Assembly: GCA_038040485.1 (NCBI GenBank)
Contig: JBBPIE010000019.1
Coordinates: 1 to 64,000 of the forward strand
Direction of reading: 5' to 3'
DNA length: 64,000 bases
Source: Onstottus_B arcticum
Lineage (GTDB): Bacteria; Acidobacteriota; Blastocatellia; UBA7656
The notes beneath the pieces are model-generated. The model was not told the origin of the DNA, searched no databases, and worked only from the letters and a program-made list of their open reading frames with translations. Both the position numbers and the translations under genes were made by a program. How positions within the stretch are numbered: position 1 is the first letter of the stretch; every line of letters starts with the position of its first letter. Below are positions 25,389-33,422 of this stretch, in pieces.

Positions 25389-25715
25389 ATAGAAATTACA
25401 AGTAATCTTTCAAAGCGACAGGTTTCTATTTATACGTTCTGTTGCAAAAGGAAGCATCCAACGCTCGAATTAACCCGCGCCGAGCGCAGACATTCAATTT
25501 ACATCGAAGGAAGAATCTTAAGAAGCAGGCTATGTTGTGGGCCTCGTTTTAAGAGTGAGACAGCCTTCAGGCAACTTCACTTTTCATCGTGCAAATCAGA
25601 AACAATTGTAATAGAATGCGAGCCGCCACTGGGGCGCAAGGTCCCTTAGCCACCGCGTCTCGCAAGTGGCGAAGAGGTAAAGCTGCTGAAGTGTGGGCCA
25701 GGACTCGCTGGAAGT

Positions 25716-26060
25716 TCAGGCTCGCAATCTAGTCCAAAGCAAGAACGCGAGCGCAAGCATCAAGGCGCTTGATCCGAAGTCCAGTCCAGTCGTTCGACCT
25801 GCGTTCGCCGAGGTAGCACCTTGATTCGAAGACTTTTTATTCTGGTTCGCGGGCGTGGCGCTGTTGCCGCCAGGTTGCTCACCGGGGTCGCAGAAGCAGC
25901 CCGATGCGCCACATTCGCACCAATTGCCAAGCGTGTTACGTCCAGCGAGCGCGACGGTTGCGAATGGATTCGCGTTGCTTAATTTGTCGGTCTGAGAAGC
26001 GGAAAAGAAAAGCGGAAGAGCAAGGATGCAGACAGCCGCAATGACAAGTCGTTTTCTCAC
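25716..26060 (-). CDS. Small secreted Cys-rich protein with C-terminal hydrophobic anchor
   Basis: This 114-residue product starts at a GTG (26060) with GGAGGA seven bases upstream. It has a signal peptide (RKRLVIAAVCILALPLFFSA), a short conserved-looking core with four closely spaced cysteines (GNWCECGASGCFCDPGEQPG), and a Ser/Asn/Gln linker. The C-terminus is glycine-containing motif, hydrophobic helix, then Arg-Leu-Arg (GLDFGSSALMLALAFLLWTR). That tripartite tail resembles C-terminal sorting signals such as GlyGly-CTERM. Its start is 58 bases from that of a divergent TPR gene. Role unknown; a surface-anchored or processed peptide is possible. Confidence 0.65.
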   Translation of the reverse strand: MRKRLVIAAVCILALPLFFSASQTDKLSNANPFATVALAGRNTLGNWCECGASGCFCDPGEQPGGNSATPANQNKKSSNQGATSANAGRTTGLDFGSSALMLALAFLLWTRLRA

Positions 26061-26118
26061 GGGTTGTTCCTCCAGTTTGGGTTTAGCTGACTCAGAAATC
26101 GTGGTCAGCCACGGTGGA

Positions 26119-27063
26119 TTGCTTCGACATATTGTTGCCTGGCATTTGGCCCAGACCGTCCAATCACAAGAACTATTCGTCAAGCTCACCAATGACTTGA
26201 TTCGCTTTGCAGACCAAGCCTACGTCATGCGTGATGTAGACGCGCTTGATGAGGTGAGCCACGTATTGATGAACTTGCCGGTAGATGCTGCACGGCAAAT
26301 AGGAAGTTATTATTACGCTCTCGCCCTCAATCGACAGGGCAAGAGAGACGAGGCGGAAGCTCGGCTCCAAGGAATTGCTGACGACGCGCCAGCCACGTAC
26401 AGAGCCCGAGCAATTCAGACCTTGGGTGGAAATTACCACGACAAAGGCCAGCTTGATGAAGCATTGAGGTTTCAACTCGAAGCCTTGCGACTGGCATCGG
26501 ATCGGACTGCACGTGGCTTGGAAACCACCGTGCGTGCGCTTGGGGAGATATCGGCCATCAAAAGTCTTGATGGGGATCATAGAGGCGCTCTATGCGATCT
26601 TGAGAATCTAAGACCGCTTGTTAATCTGGCTGCAAAACAACAACCATTTCACTTCTACGCATATTGCAACGATTTGGCAGTTGAACTAGGGGAGTTAGAT
26701 CGCATCCCTGAAGCCCATTCGGTATTGAAGGCGGCTCTCGCTTCACCGTTCGCCGGAGTCCATCCGAATTGGACCGAAACTCGCGATGAGATTGCAGCCA
26801 AGCGCGTCACTGCCACGCCATCAGTCGTCGCCGTCAAACGCGCTCCCGAAACGGACGCTTCACCAGAGCTCGAACACGAGTTGAAGCGGGTGCCATCGAG
26901 AGCGCCCGCTTCACCTTCGCCTGCGCATCCAAAACATTCTTGTCAAAGAGCCATAATCCCGAATACCGCAACTGCGGCTACTCCCCACGATGGAATTACT
27001 CAAGGCATCCTTAACCGGGTGCTGACTTGTATCGGCTCGCGCGCGCCGCCCGTCCGTTCCTGA
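26119..27063 (+). CDS. TPR-like helical repeat protein
   Basis: This protein of about 314 residues is built of paired helices of TPR type (QIGSYYYALALNRQGKRDEA, YRARAIQTLGGNYHDKGQLD, FYAYCNDLAVELGELDRIPE). There is no signal peptide. The start is uncertain: TTG 26119 gives a sensible N-terminus (LLRHIVAWHLAQTVQS), while ATG 26227 is the first in-frame ATG that does not overlap the divergent gene. The C-terminal 80 residues are Pro/Ala/Ser-rich and end in a possible hydrophobic patch. It is divergent from the secreted Cys-rich gene, and the two could be functionally linked, for example as peptide and receptor; this is inference only. Confidence 0.65.
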   Translation: MLRHIVAWHLAQTVQSQELFVKLTNDLIRFADQAYVMRDVDALDEVSHVLMNLPVDAARQIGSYYYALALNRQGKRDEAEARLQGIADDAPATYRARAIQTLGGNYHDKGQLDEALRFQLEALRLASDRTARGLETTVRALGEISAIKSLDGDHRGALCDLENLRPLVNLAAKQQPFHFYAYCNDLAVELGELDRIPEAHSVLKAALASPFAGVHPNWTETRDEIAAKRVTATPSVVAVKRAPETDASPELEHELKRVPSRAPASPSPAHPKHSCQRAIIPNTATAATPHDGITQGILNRVLTCIGSRAPPVRS

Positions 27064-27201
27064 ACAAATCAGCAAACAAAACATTGATCAGAATTGCGGG
27101 AAAGGCCGCCACTGTGATGGCGGCCCACCCTGCCCAGCTGCCCAACGGCGTGCGACAGGATTGGTGTGCCTTGAACACGCCGCTGTGCTCAAAGGACGGC
27201 C

Positions 27202-27651
27202 ATGAGTATAAAAGAAAGAAGCAAAAGAACAAGCGCTAAATCACCACGACGGAAATATCCCGATGGTTTGGTTGTCCCCGAGAGCGAAATCCGAGAACTC
27301 GCCCACAACCTGAAAACCCGCGAGGCTCACGATGCTGCTGTGTGTTTGCTGGTCATTGATGAAGCCGCGAAGGCCATTGACGCACCGCATAGCGAGCGGG
27401 CAGACAACGGTGGATTGAACCTACTCCTAATCAAGCAGATGGCCCGCGAACAAGAGTGCAGGCGGGTTCGACGGATCATCAAAGCGATGATCGCGGCCAT
27501 CGAGCAGGGCATCGAGGGCGTGCGCGCGGCACGTCTGACGACTACTTGCTTTATCGAATTCGCGTTCGAGTACATGCCGGATCGTGAAATTGCGGCGCGC
27601 CTGTATCACGGCAAGTTGAGCAAGATCAGACAAGCCGCTCACAGCAAATGA
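27202..27651 (+). CDS. Unrecognised basic helical protein
   Basis: This 149-residue protein has a strongly basic N-terminus (SIKERSKRTSAKSPRRK) and a helical remainder with a central CLLVIDEAAKAIDA and a C-terminal FAFEYMPDREIAARLYHGKL. No domain is recognised. The ATG at 27202 has AAAGGACGG upstream. It follows the TPR gene by 138 bases on the same strand. The basic start and helical body would suit a nucleic-acid-binding protein, but there is no clear helix-turn-helix. Confidence 0.6.
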   Translation: MSIKERSKRTSAKSPRRKYPDGLVVPESEIRELAHNLKTREAHDAAVCLLVIDEAAKAIDAPHSERADNGGLNLLLIKQMAREQECRRVRRIIKAMIAAIEQGIEGVRAARLTTTCFIEFAFEYMPDREIAARLYHGKLSKIRQAAHSK

Positions 27652-27792
27652 TGTAACAGAACAAGGGCGCGACGGGCTGCTTCGCGAGGCCGCCCCAATC
27701 TCTCCGATTCGCACGCGTTTCCTGCGTGAAAGGACTTGGTGCGCCCAAAAAGGCTCGCGCCAAAAGGAGCGTGATGCTAAGGTGCGGCCCCT

Positions 27793-29043
27793 TCACTTTG
27801 CCTTGATTCCCTCGCGAGCGCCTTTGTTGGCTAGCTCGGCCTGCTCGATTGCGTCGGCCAGCGCCCTCATCTCGTCGTCGTCGGTAACTTTTCCCCCAAG
27901 CGACTTGAGTGCCTCCAAGTGGCGGTCGGTCGCTTCGCGAAGAGTCGCCAGCGCTTTGGACAATGCCGCGCTCTTAGGGTTTCGCTCGTATGCGTCCTCA
28001 ATCTTCGCCATGCATTCTTCGATAGCCCGCGCGTAATGCTTCAGCAAGTCTGCTCTCTTTGTCGTCTTGAGGACTCCCCACTCGCGCTCTTCCTCTTCCG
28101 GTTTCTTCTCGCCCTTTTTCCAGAACGGTGTCTTCTCGAGGGGCGGCGGCGCGACGCCGGTGATGAGCGCGATCCTGCGGTCGGCGATCTTCATGAAGAC
28201 CTTCGCGCGCGTGTCGGCGGTTTGCGCTTCGCGCACTTTGTCGTCTTCTTCTTCGGTTAAATAGTCGCTGGGCGCCTGCGCTGACTCCGCCGGTTGCTCG
28301 ACACGCACGTAGCCGGCTCGGAGCGCGCGAGTCCGGTAGCCGCGCGAATGCCACAGAGCCAAACCGCCATTCTGGAGTGGCCACGGCCCCGGCAAACGAA
28401 CCGAGCCGTCCTTGAGCGGCGAATCGGTTTTCGGCTTGTTCGGCTCGTCGGGATCCTTCAACGTCTCGCCCGAAGCAAAGGCCGCGTTCAGCGCTTGAAC
28501 CCGAAGTTGCTTCGCCTGCTTCAGCGCGGCACTAGCAAAATCCTGGCGTTCAAACGGGAAAAGAAGCTCGATGGCTTCGAGCGTCTTGATCTGTTTGTAG
28601 AGGTTTTGCTCGATCTTCTTCGCTAGGCTCCGGCGCCGGTCTTGATTTGCGGCCGTCGCTTTCATAGCCTCGCTCATCGCCTTGTTGTAGATGTCCAGCT
28701 CGCGCTCGGATGTGCGATGGTCGCCATTTTTGATCGAAGTCCGAGCCATTTCGAGATGAGTGTCGGCGACCTTTAAGAAAAACTCGACCTCCTTCTTGTG
28801 ATTGGTTGCGTCGCTTAGCTGGGCCCTTTCCAGCGCGGAGAGCAACTGCACGAGAGGCGTTGGGTCGATGGGGATCGGCGGTGGCGGCAGGTCTTGAAGA
28901 GCGCGCAAATCGACTGGCGAAACGCAAAGCATCCAGAGCACTCCGGCAGCCGCAGCGGCTCTGATACCGCCGAAGCGCGGCCGCAGCGCAAGTCTGCGGC
29001 CCTGCCGGACTATTTGCCTTTTGACTTGCTCGCCGATTTGCAT
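27793..29043 (-). CDS. Exported alpha-helical hypothetical protein
   Basis: This 416-residue protein has a basic N-terminus and a hydrophobic segment (IRAAAAAGVLWMLCVSPVDL) acting as signal or anchor. Two long helical regions follow (about 60-190 and 285-410), rich in Lys/Glu/Ala and likely coiled coils, separated by a Pro/Gly-rich segment (GSVRLPGPWPLQNGGLALWH). The start overlaps the end of the TPR gene upstream by 34 bases, implying translational coupling. I recognise no enzyme motif. A structural or TPR-partner role in the periplasm is a reasonable guess. Confidence 0.7.
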   Translation of the reverse strand: MQIGEQVKRQIVRQGRRLALRPRFGGIRAAAAAGVLWMLCVSPVDLRALQDLPPPPIPIDPTPLVQLLSALERAQLSDATNHKKEVEFFLKVADTHLEMARTSIKNGDHRTSERELDIYNKAMSEAMKATAANQDRRRSLAKKIEQNLYKQIKTLEAIELLFPFERQDFASAALKQAKQLRVQALNAAFASGETLKDPDEPNKPKTDSPLKDGSVRLPGPWPLQNGGLALWHSRGYRTRALRAGYVRVEQPAESAQAPSDYLTEEEDDKVREAQTADTRAKVFMKIADRRIALITGVAPPPLEKTPFWKKGEKKPEEEEREWGVLKTTKRADLLKHYARAIEECMAKIEDAYERNPKSAALSKALATLREATDRHLEALKSLGGKVTDDDEMRALADAIEQAELANKGAREGIKAK

Positions 29044-30461
29044 TTGCCTTCTCGTGTCAATCGCTGGAATTGCGTAACGCGAAGAGTTGCTTCTTCAACT
29101 TCGGTCTTGTTGGTTCCGGGGTCCGCGCGCTTCAAATACTCCTGATACGAGCGAAGCGCTTGTTCGCAGTCGCCAAGATGCTCGAACGAGTTTGCCAGAA
29201 AATAGTAGCTGGCGGCGATCTCCGGTCGCGTGCGAATCAGCCAGTAGAACTCGCGCGCGGCGTCCGGGTATTGCTTGAGCTTGAAGAGCGCGGTCGCCAG
29301 ACTCGCGTGAGCCGCGTAGTTGCCCGCGTCGCGAGCGATCGCGTCTGTGAGCACCGGCAGCGCCTTCTCATACTGCATCGAGCGGACCAGCGACGCCCCA
29401 AGCTGAACCCGCGCGTGGTTGTCATTGGCGTCGATCTCGCCCGCCCGGCTGTAGAACGTAGCGGCGGTGTCCGGCTTGTCCTTAAAGTAGATGTCGCCGG
29501 CGGCCGACAGGAGTTTCGCATCGCGCGGCCGCGCGGCAACGACCACCGCTATCTCCCGGGCCGCTTCCTCGAGCTGGCCAGTCTCGTACATCAGTCGAGC
29601 CATTTCGATCCGAGTCGCCAAGTCCCCGGGTTGTTCGCTGATCAGCCTGCGATAGAGCTGAATTGCCGCTTGCGGCTGGCCCGCCCGCGCGTGAAGCTGC
29701 GCGAGCCTCAGCGCCGTGTCTGGCGAAGGCTGCGCACGATAAGCCGTCGAGTAGTCTTCGATCGCCTTCGCAAGCTCGCCGCGTTTCTCAAACTCGCGCG
29801 CGCGGCCCTCCCGTGCGGTCGCGTTCGTGGGGTCGATTTCAATAGCGCGCGAGTAAGCCGCGAACGCTTCATCGGTTTTCCCCAGCCGTTCTTGCGCGAC
29901 ACCGAGCAGCGCCTGACAGAGCGCAACGTCCTCGCCCCGCGCGATTGCAACCTGGAGATGTTCTATCGCTGCTTGCGGCTGGCCGCTCTTGATAAGCGCG
30001 CTGGCGTAGAACGTTCGAACACCTCCAAGCGCTGGATCGAGTTCGACGGCCCGTGCCAGTTCGCGCTTTGCTTCCTCGGTCTTCCCGCGATCAAGCAAAA
30101 GCTGCCCGAGCGCCCTATGCGCACGCGCGAAACTCTGATCGAGTTCGAGCACCCGTTTTAGATCGGCTTCGGCTTCAGTTTCGCGGCCTAGCGCTAAGAA
30201 CGCCGTCGCTCGTTGGTAGTAGGCTTGAAACAAAGAGGCGTCGGCGGCGATTGCCGTCGTGTACAGCTTGATCGCGAGGTTCAGCTCACCGCGTTGTTGA
30301 GCGTTCTGGCCTTGCTCAAACGCGGCCGCCGCGTTTTGTTTGATGTCGATCGAATTGGTTCGCGAAGACTGTCCAAAAGTAAGAGCCGAAGAGAGGACAA
30401 TAATAAGGCCCAAACGGCACACCAACCGACAACCGACTGCTAAGCACTGGCGGAGATGCAT
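29010..30461 (-). CDS. Exported tetratricopeptide-repeat protein
   Basis: This 483-residue protein has a signal peptide (LGLIIVLSSALTFGQ) followed by about eleven consecutive TPR units over 45-455. Several are near-consensus (LFQAYYQRATAFLALGRETE, FARAHRALGQLLLDRGKTEE, HASLATALFKLKQYPDAARE). The C-terminus is Lys/Ser-rich. TPR arrays mediate protein-protein contacts; an envelope assembly or secretion role is likely but not specified. It is the first gene of a minus-strand pair with the overlapping helical protein. The 133 bases upstream hold most of an AACCGCAGAG hairpin. Confidence 0.85.
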   Translation of the reverse strand: MHLRQCLAVGCRLVCRLGLIIVLSSALTFGQSSRTNSIDIKQNAAAAFEQGQNAQQRGELNLAIKLYTTAIAADASLFQAYYQRATAFLALGRETEAEADLKRVLELDQSFARAHRALGQLLLDRGKTEEAKRELARAVELDPALGGVRTFYASALIKSGQPQAAIEHLQVAIARGEDVALCQALLGVAQERLGKTDEAFAAYSRAIEIDPTNATAREGRAREFEKRGELAKAIEDYSTAYRAQPSPDTALRLAQLHARAGQPQAAIQLYRRLISEQPGDLATRIEMARLMYETGQLEEAAREIAVVVAARPRDAKLLSAAGDIYFKDKPDTAATFYSRAGEIDANDNHARVQLGASLVRSMQYEKALPVLTDAIARDAGNYAAHASLATALFKLKQYPDAAREFYWLIRTRPEIAASYYFLANSFEHLGDCEQALRSYQEYLKRADPGTNKTEVEEATLRVTQFQRLTREGKCKSASKSKGK

Positions 30462-30548
30462 CTGAAGTAAGGACCTCGCGTTCGATCATAGCACCGGCAC
30501 TTCACCGCTTCAACAAAGTGGCAGATTCGAAAGTCTTCTCTGCGAAAC

Positions 30549-30639
30549 CTCTGCGGCTCGGCGTCTCTGCGGTTAGAGAGCACTTTCTGGTTTGCTAGTT
30601 TGCGAGACCCTCTAACCGCAGAGTCGCCGAGCCGCAGAG
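30549..30639. repeat. AACCGCAGAG-family hairpin, copy 1
   Basis: Thirty bases at 30549-30578 (CTCTGCGGCTCGGCG...) are the inverse complement of 30610-30639 with one mismatch, around a 31-base loop. The right arm contains CTAACCGCAGAG, shared with copies at 39117-39190, 43714-43789 and 50092-50164. This copy overlaps the 3' end of the phosphodiesterase gene, which terminates inside it. Confidence 0.8.
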
Positions 30640-32136
30640 ACAACGCTGAGACGATGACCGGGGCGGCTGAGTTTCGCGCGGTTTCTTCGCGCGCCGCTTT
30701 GGTGGGGTTTGCGGTCGAACTATTCCGGGCTTGAGCATCTCCGCCATTGGCAAGCCTTCTGCTTCTGCGAAGCTCAGCCCTAACACGGCTGCCGCGGTCG
30801 GGGCTATGTCAACCATCCGGACAATTGAGGCTTTCGCGCCTGCCCGGGCTGCCTGCCCGTACACGATCAATGCCGAACGCATATCTGCTCGGGAAGGTAA
30901 CTGGCCGTGCGTTCCTCGATAGTCTTTCGCGTCGTGAGAGTCTGGGCCGGTCAGCTTGTCGTCGAACGAATAGCCCGGCGCGGCATCAATCATCAACAGA
31001 GCATTCGGAATCGCGCCCAGCTTCTTCAAGTCGGCCTGGTTGAGGATGCGATTGATCGGACTCTTTTCAGCCTTCGCGATCTTCGTGAAAATCGCGGTGA
31101 CCTTCGCAGCGGTCTCTTTGTCGTTCGGGTCCTTGAGCACGATCGCGCACGAACCACCGGCAGACCAAACGGCGGCTTTCCAATCTGTTGGTTTTCCATC
31201 AGCTCCCAGCGTGATCAGCTTTTCTTTGACCAGCACGACGCCCGGCTCGAACTTCCTGGTCACTTCGGCGAAGCCGTGGTCGGACACGAGGAAGAAGGTC
31301 GTCTGGTCGAAGATGCCGGCCTTGCGAGTGGCTTCGATGACGCGACCGAGGTACGCGTCCATCCGTTCGGCGACCGGAAGAGCGGCGGCGCTTCGCGGAC
31401 CGTTTTCGTGATGTGAGCCGTCCAGCTCGATAAAGTGGATCAGCATGAGGTTCGGCTTGTAGTTCGTGATTATGTATTCACTTATTGTCGCGCGGCGCCC
31501 GTCCGTGGACCTGTCGCTTCCTCCGGCGGCGAGGGCCTTTTCGATCAAACCCGGAGTCGAATACTGCAAGGTCCGCTTTCTCGATCTATCGCCTGCCGGG
31601 GTCTCACTTGGGTCCTTGATCTCGGGCACGCTGTAGTCGATGTCCGCGCCTGCGGTCACCGGCCATCCGACGTTTGCGGTCACGAGGCCAGCCTTCTTCG
31701 CCATCGACCACAGCGTCTCGGATTTGAGAGCTTCGGAGAACCAGTACCACTCGCCGGTCTGTGGCTCTGTTGGAGCTTCAAATACGCGGTTGTTGATGAT
31801 GCCGTGAGTTGCCGGCCTGACACCGGTGATCAGAGTTGTGTGAGCAGGATAGGTGACCGATGGAAACACGCCTTCGACGCCTTCCGCATACGCACCGCCG
31901 AGTTTCATCTTTGTAAGATTCGGCACGCTCAGCCCAAGCCGCGACGGTTGCAGGTAATAATCGGGGATCAAGCCGTCGATCGAAATCATGATGACGTGCG
32001 CATCGCGGCGAGCCTGCACGGTTGGCGACGGCGCGCCTTGAGTGGCGGGTTGTTGCGCTGCTGAATGCGCCGAAAAGAACATCGGCGCCAAGACGAATAC
32101 AACAACCGTTTTCCAAAAGCTGGATGTCTTTCTCAT
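30595..32136 (-). CDS. Exported alkaline-phosphatase-superfamily phosphodiesterase (NPP type)
   Basis: This 513-residue product has a signal peptide (VVVFVLAPMFFSAHSAAQ). The metal-binding and nucleophile pattern of nucleotide pyrophosphatase/phosphodiesterases is visible: MISIDGLIPDYY (Asp), EGVFPSVTYPAHTTLITGV (Thr nucleophile), HFIELDGSHHENGP, and VSDHGFAEV. These enzymes hydrolyse phosphodiester or phosphonate bonds with two zinc ions; the substrate is not predictable. ATG 32136 starts the signal peptide, and the frame opens 18 codons earlier. The last 15 or so residues (QRCLCGSATLRLEGLAN) are encoded by the repeat at 30549-30639, so the native C-terminus probably was different. Confidence 0.9.
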   Translation of the reverse strand: MRKTSSFWKTVVVFVLAPMFFSAHSAAQQPATQGAPSPTVQARRDAHVIMISIDGLIPDYYLQPSRLGLSVPNLTKMKLGGAYAEGVEGVFPSVTYPAHTTLITGVRPATHGIINNRVFEAPTEPQTGEWYWFSEALKSETLWSMAKKAGLVTANVGWPVTAGADIDYSVPEIKDPSETPAGDRSRKRTLQYSTPGLIEKALAAGGSDRSTDGRRATISEYIITNYKPNLMLIHFIELDGSHHENGPRSAAALPVAERMDAYLGRVIEATRKAGIFDQTTFFLVSDHGFAEVTRKFEPGVVLVKEKLITLGADGKPTDWKAAVWSAGGSCAIVLKDPNDKETAAKVTAIFTKIAKAEKSPINRILNQADLKKLGAIPNALLMIDAAPGYSFDDKLTGPDSHDAKDYRGTHGQLPSRADMRSALIVYGQAARAGAKASIVRMVDIAPTAAAVLGLSFAEAEGLPMAEMLKPGIVRPQTPPKRRAKKPRETQPPRSSSQRCLCGSATLRLEGLAN

Positions 32137-32186
32137 GTTGCTGTCCTTTCTTGTCTCATGGGGATCTTCATGAACTGGTGCGGAGG

Positions 32187-32945
32187 TCAAAGCTCCACGG
32201 TAAGGCCGTCGCGCCCGATCAACACTTCGCCACCGTAGAATTGCCGGATCTCGCGTTCGAGCTCGTCGTCATTCACGTCGAAGAAGAAGTGAGTGACGAC
32301 AAGTCGAACGGCTTTTGCTTGAGCAGCCATTCTCGCCGCGTCTTCAACGGACAGATGCGCGACTCCCTCACGCCGCGCGCGAAACGAACACTCGGATACC
32401 AGCACATCGGTCCCGGTGAAAAAACCTGCCAGGTCTTTGCTGTAACTGGTGTCCCCTGTGTAGCAGACTGCGCGGCCGCCGCTGTCGATCCTTACCGCGA
32501 GACTCTCTTCGCTGTGTTTCGTCTTGGCGACCGAGAGAACGCTGGCCGGTCCAAGCTCGACGCTCTCCCCCGGAGCAAGCATTTCCAGCTCGACAGGGAA
32601 CTTCGGATCAAACAGCTTCGCGCCAAACGCTAGCCGCAGTCCTTCCATCACCCGGTCGAGGCCGCGCGGACCGAGCACTACCAGCGGCTCGTTGCGCGCG
32701 GCTCGCAAGCCGTGCCGAAAAGCAAGGAACAATGACGCAAGCTCACCGATGTGGTCGACGTGGAAGTGGCTGACGAACAAGTGAGTCATCCGCTCCCACG
32801 GTAGGCCGTAACGCGCGAGCGCATGAACAGACCCCGCGCCGCAGTCCAGCATCATCCGCGCGTCTGCCGTCTCGACAAAATAGCCGGCCGAGTTTCTCTG
32901 GCCATTCGGAACCAGAGTGCCCGACCCAAGTATCGTAAGCTTCAT
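32187..32945 (-). CDS. Metallo-beta-lactamase-fold hydrolase (RNase Z/arylsulfatase-like)
   Basis: This 252-residue protein has the dinuclear-zinc motif HFHVDHIGE at about residues 55-63, an N-terminal LTILGSGTLVPNGQRNSAGY typical of the RNase Z-like branch, then CYTGDTSYSKDL (metal Asp) and VVTHFFFDV near the C-terminus (metal His). The ATG at 32945 gives the usual MKLTILGSG start. It is one gene upstream of the phosphodiesterase, with 50 bases between them, and could be co-transcribed. It lacks the exosite arm expected of a full tRNase Z, so a small-molecule or phosphodiester substrate is as likely. Confidence 0.88.
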   Translation of the reverse strand: MKLTILGSGTLVPNGQRNSAGYFVETADARMMLDCGAGSVHALARYGLPWERMTHLFVSHFHVDHIGELASLFLAFRHGLRAARNEPLVVLGPRGLDRVMEGLRLAFGAKLFDPKFPVELEMLAPGESVELGPASVLSVAKTKHSEESLAVRIDSGGRAVCYTGDTSYSKDLAGFFTGTDVLVSECSFRARREGVAHLSVEDAARMAAQAKAVRLVVTHFFFDVNDDELEREIRQFYGGEVLIGRDGLTVEL

Positions 32946-32981
32946 CGGCGGCGAGGATTCTAGCACGTGATCGAGTTGTTT

Positions 32982-33285
32982 CTCACTCAGCCAGGAGTGA
33001 TGTGTTTATAGAAGAACGGCGAGAGTTGTTTCTCACTCCGTTAGGAGTGAAATGTTTATAGACGAGCGGCGGGATTGGTTTCTCACTCCGTCAGGAGTGA
33101 TATGTCCTTTCTCGCTCCACACAGAGTCCGACGGAAATGACTCTCGGCCAATGCATGTGCGACATACAACTCCTAACGGAGTTGGGAACCCGGTCGCCTC
33201 AGTTCTATAAACATACAACTCCTAACGGAGTTGGGATCCACAAGTCGCCTCCGTTCTCAAAACAATCAACTCCTACCGAGGTTAG
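32982..33285. repeat. Mirror array of short palindromes, period about 50 bp (copy A)
   Basis: The left arm has three CTCACTCCGTTAGGAGTGA-type palindromes starting at 32982, 33032 and 33082, with the conserved spacer TATGTTTATAGA. The right arm has three CAACTCCTAACGGAGTTG-type units starting at 33167, 33216 and 33267, with the inverted spacer TCTATAAACATA. A central hairpin AGAGTC-N10-GACTCT lies at 33123-33144. The array fills the divergent gap between the MBL and MFS genes. A second copy is at 56613-56907. Confidence 0.85.
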
Positions 33286-33371
33286 GCTGGGCCCGGCGCG
33301 TCACTGCCGTGATGCCCTCAATCGCAACTCGCTCTCTTAAGGCAACCATTCAAACCGCGCGATCTCACTCA

Positions 33372-33401
33372 TTGACACACCTGCGCGCGCTCCTCTAGCA
33401 T
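33372..33401 (+). promoter_or_regulatory. Candidate sigma-70 promoter of the MFS gene
   Basis: TTGACA (33372-33377) is followed after 18 bases by TAGCAT (33396-33401), 21 bases before the MFS ATG. The -35 is perfect and the -10 weak. It lies just after the palindrome array. Confidence 0.45.
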
Positions 33402-33422
33402 CGGTCGAGTCACAGGGAACGA

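Noticed and set aside
25368..25649. Plus-strand 93-codon open frame in the AT-richer gap
   Set aside because: Starts with TTG, no ribosome-binding site, odd composition, and overlaps the promoter region of the opposite gene.
27011..27232. Minus-strand 73-codon frame with a hydrophobic stretch
   Set aside because: It overlaps the ends of the TPR gene and the start of the basic helical gene; the hydrophobic segment could be chance. Not supported strongly enough to list.
32982..33285. CRISPR array
   Set aside because: Units are palindromic with regular spacing, but spacers are conserved and not unique, unit orientation flips at the centre, and no cas genes are present.
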